Positions 40,701 through 46,515 of a stretch of DNA of 64,000 bases are shown one piece after another. The notes beneath the pieces are model-generated. The model searched no databases and was not told where the DNA came from. It worked only from the letters and a program-made list of their open reading frames with translations. The DNA lies in contig NC_049985.1 in assembly GCF_000003815.2 (NCBI RefSeq), positions 1,267,410-1,331,409 of the forward strand, in the 5' to 3' direction. This DNA comes from Branchiostoma floridae. Its lineage: Eukaryota; Chordata; Leptocardii; Amphioxiformes; Branchiostomatidae. The position numbers and the translations under genes were made by a program. Position 1 is the first letter of the stretch, and every line of letters starts with the position of its first letter.

Positions 40701-43700
40701 AGCTTGTAACTTCATCTGTGTTGCTAGAAATCAGACTGAATAAGGGTTGAACTATAGTTTCCAACTTACTCAAATTTTGGACTGTCTTCGTTAAGTAATG
40801 AGCAAATAACGTGACCTCCATGTAGCGATGGATTGTTCATTCCTTGACAAAGACTGGAAATAGGTTTGGAAAATGAAATTTAGGTAAGTCTGGTTTTTAT
40901 GTTCAACTTCAGAAGGTGTATTGAGTAAAGAATATGTGATTACAAAAAAGAAAAGTCAAACCAAGTAATCCAAGATTTAGTTAGAAATAATGCTTTTCCT
41001 TGTTGCACCAAGCCTTTAAACAACAATGCGCAAAATCTACATCAGCATTTACGTTCGCTTAATACTTTCATGGCTTATAGCTACAACCTTTGACAAATCT
41101 TTATCCTCCCATTCCTTAGGTGCGGAGGTCGGCAGTGAGCTTGCGCTGGTGACAGCAAATGACATTGACACGGACCCGACCATCACCTACACCTTCACCA
41201 CCCACGGGAACCCAGGGGGAGTGTTCAGCATCGACCGATACAGTGGAAAGGTGAGATACTGTAATTCCTGATTTTTTCAATGTACATTTTTTGTACTGTT
41301 ATGTTCACCGTTTTCACGGTGACAACTGTAACGTGAACTTATCATTACTGATAACAAATAATTCACAGCCTTTTTTTATGTGCACTTGCCTCGACAGTGA
41401 ACATTTAGTTCCGAGAACAAGTTAGATTTTCTCAAACTATGAAAGTTTGGTACCGAGAAGACAAAGTGAATTACAGTATTTATTTTTATTTATTTATTCA
41501 TGCATCTTTTAAATCTTTAGGGTGGTCCCTTCAGTTAGTTTTAACTGATTTCCAAAGGAGCCCATATAAAGTCATAACAAATCAAGAAACAAGAAAATCA
41601 TGCTGACGTAGGATTGCATAAATGATAAATTAGCAATAATACGACATAAAGTAGTATGTATCCATTCAAGATCAATGAATCAAGAAAAGAACTCATGAGA
41701 ATAAACTCATACTCAAATAACAGTAACAACTCAAAGTCAAGAAATCATAACATAAGGTCATAGATAAAGTTCAAGTTAAAATCCTTCTTGCACTAGATGG
41801 TGCAAGTAAGTCCATTGTGACCCGCGATGACATCCCTGATGTCCACGCTCAAGGTTCAAAGTCCAAGCAACCCAAAGATTCTCATGTCCTTAGTGAGCCT
41901 GTTTCTGACATTCCTCTGTGTCTCCCCACCAGGTAACGCTAGCCCAGCCGCTTGACCGAGAGTCCGTGCAGAGTTACATCATCACCATCATGGCTTCGGA
42001 TGAGGTGCACACGGACCAGACCAATGTGGAGATCAATGTCCTCGATGAGAACGACAACCCGCCTGTCTTCGACCAGCAGACTTACCAGGTGTGTAGAGCA
42101 ATATATCCTCCTTCCGATAAAGTCAAGTAAGACCTACATCACATTTCCTACCTGGGGCCCAACCAAGCTGCTAATTTTTTTCTCAGAAACGAAAAATTAT
42201 ATTTATGGCAATAAATATGCACAAGACATGCTGTTGAATTATTTTGGGTCCGTTTTGTGTTTTCTTTTATATCGTACTTTTCGTTCCCCAAAATCCCCTT
42301 TGTGGAAATGTGAGGTTAGACCAAATGTATGTGTTTCTGAAAGTCTTGAATAAAGTTGTTTTATTTCTAGACATTTTAATGACCGTCTATCAGCTTCCTC
42401 AGGATAATACTGAATGGCTCATATTGTCCTGCAGGTTTGGTTGCTTACAGGTTTGGTCCCAAACATTTAAGTATTTACATATAGCAGTACACTGTATATA
42501 TATGTGTATGTGTGTATCAATGGATGTTCTAACAGTTTTGTGTGTTGTTCGTTAGGTGGACATAGCAGAGATGGTCCCTCCCCACTACTCAGTGGCGACA
42601 GTAACAGCCACAGACAGGGATGCTGGTAGTAATGCAGAAATCACCTACAGTATGACGGTGGCACCCGTGGAAGGGTTCTACGTGGATCCCAGAAACGGTA
42701 AGTCTGCTCTACGTATGGAAAAGAAAAAAACTTCGTCATGACACAAGTCGTAATTTGTTACCAGTATTGTTGTAATTTCTAGAGTCACATTTGAACTTGC
42801 TGTATATGATATCAGAGGTCAAACTGTGTGAGAGCTGTTTTGAAGTCTATACAAAATGTTGTTTTCATTTGCAATCTTGCTTGCTAAGTAGAATGGAAAC
42901 ATCACACAGAATCCACCTGTTTATATTTGTTTACTCTCTATTCTTCCAAATTGTATTCATCAACTCAGTTTCAATTACCCTACAATGTATTGGTTTCATG
43001 AATCTTACACCACTTTCTTTATGTTGATTTATCTATAGGCACGATCTTCACCAACAAGACCATTGAGATCAACCGCATGCAGTCCACCATCCAGCTGGTC
43101 ATCGAAGCTCGCGATCACGGAGTTCCGTCCCTAGCTTCCGTCGTCGCGGTCCGAATCCAGGTCAACGACATCAACAACCACGCCCCGCAGTTCACGGCCG
43201 GGCAGTACGAGGAACACGTCAGCGAGGCCGCCCCGCGCGGGACCACTGTTGCCACGGTTACAGCCACGGACGCCGACCAATCGCATGACAACAGCAACAT
43301 CCACTTCGGCATCGTGCAGGGCAACGAGGACGGGAAGTTTCAGATCGAAACCATCGAGCCGAGCCCGAATTCTGACCAGTACATGGGGAAGATAATCCTG
43401 TTCCAGGCTATTGACCGTGAGGAGGTCCCGATGTACACGCTCCGAGTGCTAGCTAGCGATCGTGGAACGCCGGAGAGGAACAGCACGGTCACGGTGTATG
43501 TGCTAGTCGACGATGTGAACGACCACTCTCCAATCTTCAACTCTACTCAGTACGTTGCTCAGATCAGCGAGGAAGCTGTCATTGGTGCGTTTGTCGTTCG
43601 TGTGTTCGCCTTCGACGCAGACTCGGGTCCGAATGCGGACATCCACTACGAGATCACTTCTGGAAATGACGACAGCCTTTTTGCCATCAATTCTCAGAGC

Positions 43701-45815
43701 GGTGTCATAACGGTTGCGAACCCTCTGGACTACGACACAGTCGCGCAGCACAACCTGACGATCCGTGCGAAAGACAGCACCTCGGACGGCGCCAAACACA
43801 CCATCACGTCTGTCTTGATTAACCTGATCGACGAGAACGACAACCCGCCCGACTTCCCCGTGCTGATGTATCTGGAGGATGTGCCGGAGGGACGGCCGGT
43901 GGGAACCTTGGTGTTCACCGCAGAAGCGCGGGACAAAGACGCGGGCATTTACGGAACCCTGTCGTACGTCATACTCGATCGGGACGTGACCAACGACGGT
44001 ACCAGCGATGTCGCGCAAGGGAAGGACGCTTTCGAGATCGACTCCAGCACGGGCGAGGTCCGAACCAGGGAGGTTTTCGACTACGAGACGCAGAATACGT
44101 ACGGGTTCTACATCCGAGCCACCGACACAGGCGGACTCTCTACAGACGTACAGGTGGGGGTGTCCATTCAGAGTGTGGACGAATTCCCACCTGTTTTCAC
44201 CCAGGACAACTACATCTTCACCGTCATAGCTAACGCAGATGTCGGCACCTTCGTTGGGCAGGTCGAGGCCACTGACGCAGACGGAGGGCCCGACGGAATC
44301 GTCTCGTACTCGATCAGGAACGACAAGTTCGCCATCAACGAATCCGGCGTGATCACGGTGAAAGCCAGCCTGCTGGAAGGCAACACGGTGACCGACCCAT
44401 CCCGTCGCAAACGCAGACAAGCCGAGAACGAAGACCAGATTAATCTGATCGTGGAGGCCAGCTCGGGGAGACCCGGCTCTCTGAGCGAACAGAAGGCTAT
44501 ATCAGTGAAAATTGACAGGAGCTGTCCGGGTTGCAACCCATCAGCGCAGAGTGCATTATCCCCGCTTACGCCACTGTCCCTCGCTCTGATCCTCATCTTC
44601 GCGCTCATTGCCGTCATCCTCTGCGTGGTCCTGATCGTGCTGAAGTTCAAGAGAAGGAAGCAGAGGCCGCCGCCCACGTCGTTCGATGGATCGTTCGACA
44701 CGGTCGTGGTGCAGAACACGCACTCCTTCGGCAGGGACGGCAGCCAGAAGCAAAGCCAGCAGCTCAGGATGTTCAAGGGGCATCCTTCCTTCGCCACCGC
44801 GGATAACTCCGCCGATATGGGAACTCTTACCAGGACGGACATATCAGAGCACTCCAACAACTCACAGTCGAGCGGACGAGGCTCCTCAGAAGTCGATGAA
44901 GACGAAGAAATCCGAAAGATAAACGAAACACCTGCCTCCATCTCCCCCAACTCCGATCAGCACAAGGTCCGTGAGATTCCCGACTCGGGCATACAGCACG
45001 ACGAGGACGCGATGTCGGAAATGTCCGTTAAAGACACTGCGGACCTGATCTCCCGGCTGGCCGTGACGTCCAACCAGGGCTCGCAAATCAACACCATGAT
45101 CAGCAAGAGCGTGGAGAGCATGCACGTGTTCCGGGACGAGGGGGGAGGTGAGGCAGGTGGCGACATGGACATCGGGAACCTCATCCACCAGAAGCTGCAC
45201 GAGGTCGGCATGGAGGAGAACGAGGCCATCATGGACGGCACGCGGGACTTCGTGCTCATCGACGACGGGCAGCCCTCAGTCGCGGGTTCGCTCAGCTCCA
45301 TAGTAGCGAGTGAGGAGGAGCTTAGAGGAAGTTATAACTGGGACTATCTGCTGGACTGGGGTCCGCAGTATCAGCCCATGGCTGACGTGTTTCTTGAGAT
45401 CGCGAAACTCAAGGACGAGACTGTCGCGAAGCGGCAGATCCACCACCCGAAGTCGGCGTTCACGCCGAAAGTAAGAACTCACCCTCCACCTCTTATCACA
45501 AACCTACCGCAGAGTTCCGTTTCAACAATAGCTCCGATCGCGCTAGGCGGTTCATCCAGAACGAGCCAAGCTACGTCCATATCGTCTCTACCCCGCTCGC
45601 CTATCAGCCACGAGTCGACCTTCACGTCGCCGGCGTTAACACCTAGTTTCTCCCCGTCACTGTCGCCCCTAGCGACGAGGTCTCCCTCCGTGTCGCCCCT
45701 AGTTACGGGGCCGAACTCTGGCGCGAGCACGCCTCACCGCCGCTCCGCTTACTCCTCTACGTTCATGACGAGAGTGCCGTCGCCTACAGGCTCCGAGCAG
45801 GAGCTTAGAATATGA
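7500..45815 (+). CDS. Dchs: Dachsous-type giant protocadherin, 3' part of gene (20 exons, 5' incomplete)
   Basis: Exons: 7500-7739, 17943-18959, 19690-19849, 23499-23617, 24077-24325, 24692-24873, 25403-25979, 27692-27931, 29774-29908, 35861-36073, 36932-37161, 38055-38203, 38571-38819, 39159-39313, 39769-40196, 40407-40692, 41120-41250, 41933-42088, 42556-42697, 43039-45815. All borders are AG/GT and phases match, giving 2610 codons plus TGA. The product has the end of one EC repeat, 20 further EC repeats (LDRE, DxNDNxPxF and A-D-D calcium motifs), a transmembrane helix at about residues 2198-2220 and a 390-residue cytoplasmic tail. The tail motif NWDYLLDWGPQYQPMADVF (about residue 2452 on) resembles the classical-cadherin catenin-binding region, a hallmark of Dachsous. 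Vertebrate Dachsous has 27 EC repeats, so about six or seven are probably left of the window. By family, it binds Fat in trans for planar polarity and Hippo control. DCHS1 versus DCHS2 cannot be decided. Confidence 0.93.
7771..7979. mobile_element. MITE with TACTGTAAAT termini
   Basis: 209 bases. The left end TACTGTAAAT and right end ATTTACAGTA are inverted repeats, and the interior has repeated caccgcgaac-type blocks. The terminal TA may be the target duplication, as in Tc1/mariner-type elements. It begins 31 bases after the donor of the exon at 7500-7739. Confidence 0.75.
8390..9020. repeat. Tandem array, unit 152-162 bp, four copies, one split by a MITE
   Basis: taaacagt markers at 8391, 8543, 8705 and 8866, each followed by ttccttaattaaatgatg, cactttccctatttgaaa and gaaggtcaaaggcca. 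The fourth copy is interrupted by the foldback element at 8874-8983. Confidence 0.88.
8874..8983. mobile_element. Foldback MITE with 9-bp target duplication
   Basis: 110 bases, nearly a perfect palindrome: tagcctgg...atcctccgtagtgac at the left and its complement ending caggcta at the right. Flanks are TTAAACAGT (8865-8873) and TTAAATAGT (8984-8992), 8 of 9 identical. Uninterrupted neighbouring tandem copies show a single TTAAACAGT, so the insertion is proven by an empty site. Confidence 0.88.
11405..11610. repeat. Two-copy degenerate tandem repeat
   Basis: tgtcatgtcaatatgt followed by gtacagat(t)aac occurs at about 11415 and 11587, each followed by (a)gtt(t)aagtttg and a T-rich stretch. Confidence 0.6.
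12285..12445. repeat. Tandem repeat, period 94
   Basis: Two good copies (12285-12350 and 12379-12445) share gtag(c/t)agggaaagacatcctagg and acacaaatg(a/t)aacc. Shorter tgtagcag blocks flank them from 12210 to 12545. Confidence 0.75.
13243..13400 (-). repeat. tRNA-derived SINE
   Basis: On the minus strand it reads gtggcataactggtag (A-box-like, 13381-13396), then a B-box GGTTCAATAC (13342-13351), then ttgtgcccttgggaaagaca, the body sequence typical of tRNA-derived SINEs. It is too altered to be a tRNA gene. Confidence 0.7.
14290..14730. repeat. Tandem array, three units of 149-162 bp
   Basis: gg(g/a)acagtc markers at 14390, 14539 and 14701, each after cccttgaa(c/t)tt-type sequence. tattattgtttg and gttcaggat recur between them. 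Confidence 0.7.
14789..16060. repeat. Three direct copies of a unit of about 365 bp
   Basis: Units start with gaaccacagatttat at 14789, 15155 and 15902, with caaccatatcccctctcac and aacacattcagcaaatggtg in each. Unit 2 is lengthened by the Harbinger-like MITE at 15377-15743; without it the spacing (380) matches that of unit 1 (366). Unit 3 is cut short near 16060. Confidence 0.9.
15377..15743. mobile_element. PIF/Harbinger-like MITE with TTA target duplication
   Basis: 367 bases with inverted ends GGCCACACCAATTTAATTTC and its complement (over 30 bases). The flanking TTA is duplicated (15374-15376 and 15744-15746). The empty site is present in unit 1 of the surrounding tandem array (ctattttacaacgctg, near 15010-15026). 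The 3-bp TTA duplication is characteristic of PIF/Harbinger. Confidence 0.88.
16312..16335. repeat. Poly-C, 24 bases
   Basis: Uninterrupted C run after accttttta. A run of the same length lies in the plus-esterase intron at 61486-61509. Confidence 0.95.
17139..17381. mobile_element. Harbinger-like MITE, diverged copy
   Basis: Left end gggcacaccgattgattt, with ggttctc 17 bases on; right end gagaaccaacaaattagattggtatggcc followed by tta. Same family as 15377-15743 and 26036-26258. The left target duplication is unclear. Confidence 0.65.
17943..18959 (+). CDS. Dchs: Dachsous exon 2: most of four EC repeats
   Basis: A 1017-base exon coding without interruption for the remainder of EC1, all of EC2 and EC3, and the first half of EC4. 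Linkers read LDINDNRPEF, QDENDNGPMF and TDDNDNDPRF. The phase (1) joins exon 1 across a 10.2-kb intron to give a normal A-strand-to-B-strand passage. The exon ends at ...ACCAAAGGG before GTGAGT. This junction is copied twice just downstream (see the repeat at 18938-19290). Confidence 0.92.
18938..19290. repeat. Exon-intron junction repeated three times, with GAGT microsatellites
   Basis: The sequence ataaccacaggacaccaaag-ggg-tgagttgt, which is the end of Dachsous exon 2 plus its donor, recurs with GT at 18960 (real), 19131 and 19283, each followed by (t)cacattttt(t)aagggg and then a gagt array (19062-19091, 19226-19245, 19378-19459). The copies have no open frame leading to the next exon. Confidence 0.92.
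19690..19849 (+). CDS. Dchs: Dachsous exon 3: second half of EC4
   Basis: 160 bases, entering in phase 1 and leaving in phase 2. It encodes the RPLDRE motif, the G-T-P-P-R loop and the EDMNDNAPYF calcium linker. Acceptor is ...gtcttgtag and donor is gtaggg. Confidence 0.9.
19850..23498. other. Intron between Dachsous exons 3 and 4, 3.6 kb
   Basis: No coding sequence was seen from 19850 to 22400. From 22414 on it holds a hAT-like MITE between 55-bp direct repeats, and from 23040 repeated copies of the exon 4 acceptor. Confidence 0.75.
22469..22888. mobile_element. hAT-like MITE flanked by identical 55-bp repeats
   Basis: 420 bases with inverted ends TAGGGGTGGGTACCGGTAC and GTACCGATACCCAGCCCTA, internally rich in caggtccaggtcc-type blocks. 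It has the same ends as the element at 52107-52228. The flanks 22414-22468 and 22889-22943 are identical over 55 bases and touch both element ends. Confidence 0.85.
23040..23540. repeat. Four copies of the exon 4 acceptor and first codons
   Basis: Acceptor AG followed by tgg(c/t)c(a/t)g(t/c)a-cctgg-type exon sequence at 23061-23062, 23211-23212, 23358-23359 and 23497-23498 (the real one). Steps are 150, 147 and 139. Each is preceded by ggttgcaaatg(t/a)ttgaat in the last three and contains cagct/cc-ttaa blocks. Copy 3 is broken soon after the AG. Confidence 0.9.
23499..23617 (+). CDS. Dchs: Dachsous exon 4: start of EC5
   Basis: 119 bases entering in phase 2 (AG|T, Ser) and leaving in phase 1. 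It encodes the A-B strands of EC5 (GQYLGEVEEHQPNG...DNGENGTITY). Three decayed copies of its acceptor and first codons lie upstream with acceptor AGs at about 23062, 23212 and 23359. The copy at 23498 is chosen because only it leads into an open frame that continues the cadherin fold and has a donor (gtaagaa). Confidence 0.88.
24077..24873 (+). CDS. Dchs: Dachsous exons 5 and 6: rest of EC5, most of EC6
   Basis: Exon 5 is 24077-24325 (phase 1 in and out) and exon 6 is 24692-24873 (phase 1 in, phase 0 out). Together they encode APLDRE, the TDSNDNAPVF linker, and EC6 from SIEVEEG to YRLIVQ. The donor of exon 5 (gttcgttg) is weak, but frame and homology require the join there. The 366-base intron between them holds nothing recognisable. 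Exon 6 is followed by two copies of a 152-base tandem repeat. Confidence 0.88.
24900..25200. repeat. Two-copy tandem repeat, period 152
   Basis: gaccact(a/g)aa...ggc(g/a)actcctaa...agagactacctag...taagaagtggtcactagtac occurs from 24911 and again from 25063, just after the donor of Dachsous exon 6. Confidence 0.88.
25403..25979 (+). CDS. Dchs: Dachsous exon 7: end of EC6, EC7, half of EC8
   Basis: A 577-base exon entering in phase 0 and leaving in phase 1. It carries linkers IDINDNAPTF and EDVNDNTPVF and the motif TPIDRE. The acceptor is preceded by a CTTGA pentanucleotide repeat (about 25379-25399) that ends directly in the splice AG. Confidence 0.92.
25980..27691. other. Intron between Dachsous exons 7 and 8
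   Basis: 1.7 kb, AT-rich. A Harbinger-like MITE occupies 26036-26258. Nothing else was recognised. Confidence 0.7.
26036..26258. mobile_element. Harbinger-like MITE
   Basis: Ends ggccacaccgatttg and (g)attggtgtggcc, flanked by tta on the left and tga on the right (one difference). Lies 57 bases after the donor of Dachsous exon 7. Confidence 0.7.
27692..27931 (+). CDS. Dchs: Dachsous exon 8: second half of EC8, start of EC9
   Basis: 240 bases, phase 1 in and out, the same size and phase as exon 1. It encodes RRLDRETESRYVL, the RDVNDNQPRF linker and EC9 A-B strands up to ALDADA. It is flanked by introns of 1.7 and 1.8 kb. Confidence 0.92.
27932..29773. other. Intron between Dachsous exons 8 and 9
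   Basis: 1.8 kb. A dispersed repeat related to 5415-5570 lies at about 28090-28325, preceded by short ttaccttt repeats near 27960. No coding sequence was seen. Confidence 0.7.
29774..29908 (+). CDS. Dchs: Dachsous exon 9: middle of EC9
   Basis: 135 bases, phase 1 in and out. It encodes GTNGVLTYNIPRG to FRLDREEKDSYIVT, the B-to-F strands of EC9. Acceptor is ...gttcctcag and donor is gtgaga. The next intron is about 6 kb. Confidence 0.88.
31789..31985. mobile_element. Decayed MITE related to 50466-50675
   Basis: The left end taacgttggttcacctttat...gggtaacctatatccg and interior (cgacttgatatccctaaata) match the element at 50466-50675. The right end (ggataaaggtaa) is damaged. Confidence 0.6.
33897..34107. 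mobile_element. Tc1/mariner-like MITE
   Basis: 211 bases, ends TACTGTAATTC and GAATTACAGTA. Interior matches the copy at 41257-41478 along its whole length (ttttcacggtgac, cgtgaacttatcattactga). Confidence 0.85.
34150..35290. repeat. Degenerate tandem array, unit about 165-205 bp
   Basis: gg(g/t)tggta/cac markers at 34189, 34370, 34698, 34873, 35077 and 35265. cttcactccaaccaggcct and tcataacgttccagtc-type blocks are shared by adjacent units. Confidence 0.8.
35861..37161 (+). CDS. Dchs: Dachsous exons 10 and 11: end of EC9, EC10, start of EC11
   Basis: Exon 10 is 35861-36073 (phase 1 in and out) and exon 11 is 36932-37161 (phase 1 in, 0 out). They encode the LDTNDHAPVF linker (His for Asn at the last position), EC10 with ALDRE and the SDENDNNPIF linker, then YQQTIQ of EC11. 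The 858-base intron between them holds short decayed copies of the exon 11 acceptor region. Confidence 0.88.
36497..36931. repeat. Short decayed repeats of the exon 11 acceptor region
   Basis: tttgtctccatcctcagat precedes exon 11 (AG at 36930-36931) and occurs again with AG at about 36742-36743. Weaker relatives such as cctcatctacagat (about 36662) and tcttcatctacag (about 36852) lie between. Confidence 0.6.
37162..38054. other. Intron between Dachsous exons 11 and 12
   Basis: 893 bases, nearly half of it a hAT-like MITE (37565-37966). The part after the donor (37200-37420) resembles 42130-42300 in another Dachsous intron and 60905-61090 in the esterase, a further dispersed repeat. Confidence 0.65.
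37565..37966. mobile_element. hAT-like MITE with 8-bp target duplication
   Basis: 402 bases, ends TAGGGCTGTGTACCTAAA and its near complement, flanked by ATGTCCAG on both sides (37557-37564 and 37967-37974), a perfect 8-bp duplication as made by hAT transposases. The interior is rich in gtacctgtacct blocks. Confidence 0.9.
38055..39313 (+). CDS. Dchs: Dachsous exons 12-14: EC11 and most of EC12
   Basis: Exons 38055-38203 (phase 0 to 2), 38571-38819 (2 to 2) and 39159-39313 (2 to 1). They encode EC11 with RLLDRE and the SDVNDNAPVF linker, then EC12, whose Ile-Thr-Thr-Gln strand is followed by VSLVGDSANIF in place of LDRE. EC12 therefore lacks one of the usual calcium-site glutamates as well as a normal linker (see exon 15). 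Confidence 0.87.
39769..40692 (+). CDS. Dchs: Dachsous exons 15 and 16: EC13, EC14, start of EC15
   Basis: Exon 15 is 39769-40196 (phase 1 to 0) and exon 16 is 40407-40692 (phase 0 to 1). Exon 15 opens with ITMSDSSMTTLRF, which stands where DxNDNxPxF is expected, so the EC12-EC13 linker probably lacks calcium ligands. Later linkers are normal: RDENDNAPRF and VDINDNRPTF. EC14 has the motif VRMDRE. Confidence 0.9.
41120..42697 (+). CDS. Dchs: Dachsous exons 17-19: EC15 and start of EC16
   Basis: Exons 41120-41250 (phase 1 to 0), 41933-42088 (0 to 0) and 42556-42697 (0 to 1). They encode EC15 with QPLDRE and the LDENDNPPVF linker, then VDIAEMVPPHYSV to YVDPRN of EC16. The donor of exon 17 is followed after only six intron bases by a MITE. 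Confidence 0.88.
41257..41478. mobile_element. Tc1/mariner-like MITE beside a splice donor
   Basis: 222 bases, ends TACTGTAATTC and GAATTACAGTA, matching 33897-34107. It starts six bases after the end of Dachsous exon 17, so only gtgaga of the original intron start remains upstream. Confidence 0.85.
43039..45815 (+). CDS. Dchs: Dachsous terminal exon: EC16-EC20, transmembrane helix, cytoplasmic tail
   Basis: A 2777-base exon ending in TGA. EC linkers in order are NDINNHAPQF, DDVNDHSPIF, IDENDNPPDF and a degenerate SVDEFPPVF. The membrane-proximal repeat EC20 holds a basic RRKRRQ site (44403-44420). A CPGC pair is followed by a 23-residue hydrophobic helix (44574-44642) and a KFKRRK stop-transfer stretch. 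The tail is Ser/Thr/Pro-rich, with acidic SSEVDEDEE and the conserved NWDYLLDWGPQ block (45336 on, to KLKDE at about 45419). The last residues are ELRI, a possible class II PDZ ligand. The single large exon for the tail and proximal ECs is usual for protocadherin-like genes. Confidence 0.95.
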
Positions 45816-46515
45816 ACTCTACCGCTGTGAAACTTTGTATCAAATGTACAGGCAAAAAATGTTTATGTAAGAAAAGTTGCTAATGTTGTTTTGTATGTAT
45901 GTTATCTTCCAGAGAAAGAGGCTTTGACTTTTGATACTTGATGAACAGAGTATTGATATTATGATTGTCTTTTTCACCACTAGATTTAATCACTTTCTCG
46001 AAAATCATGGAAATTTTACTCCCATGTAATGAACGTACGCACCGCTTAGCAGATCCTGCTATTTTGACGATGGTTCGATAACGTATCAATACTACAAAAA
46101 CTATTGATCTATTCCTGGTATTTTTAATGAATTCTCTTCAATGTACATATCAAGTGAATGTACGAATGTTAGATCTATTGTGACAAATAACATTCCATTG
46201 CAATGTTTAATACGTATAAGTTATTACGACGTTTTTCTAAAAACTTTTATCCAAAGGTTTAACATGACGAACTGTACATAATGTATTCAAAGTTTAATGA
46301 GATTGACGCTTGTTTAGGATAGTGCCAAGTGTAAGTCCTAGCAGATCTAGTACGCATAGCTTAAGAACCACTTTCGAGAGAAGTGTACTTTTTATATGTG
46401 GCACGCTGTATTGTGTAAATTTTGGAAGCTCAGATGTTATTTTTGGGTCTACAAGTGCCACTTGAAGAATACTAGTTCTGCTTCAAATGTTTTTTTTACT
46501 TACACCAAAAATAAA
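45816..46515 (+). other. Dchs: Dachsous 3' UTR
   Basis: AT-rich, non-coding sequence after the TGA. The first AATAAA on the + strand is at 46510-46515; later ones at 46818-46823 and 47357-47362 could serve as alternatives. No splice sites or ORFs of note were seen. Boundaries are inferred from the signal only. Confidence 0.5.
46510..46515 (+). terminator. Candidate polyadenylation signal AATAAA for Dachsous
   Basis: The hexamer AATAAA lies 695 bases after the Dachsous stop codon, the first one on the coding strand. Usage is inferred. Confidence 0.45.

Noticed and set aside
44210-44950. Long minus-strand open frames under the Dachsous terminal exon
   Set aside because: They are shadows of GC-rich coding sequence. 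The + strand reading has clear domains.
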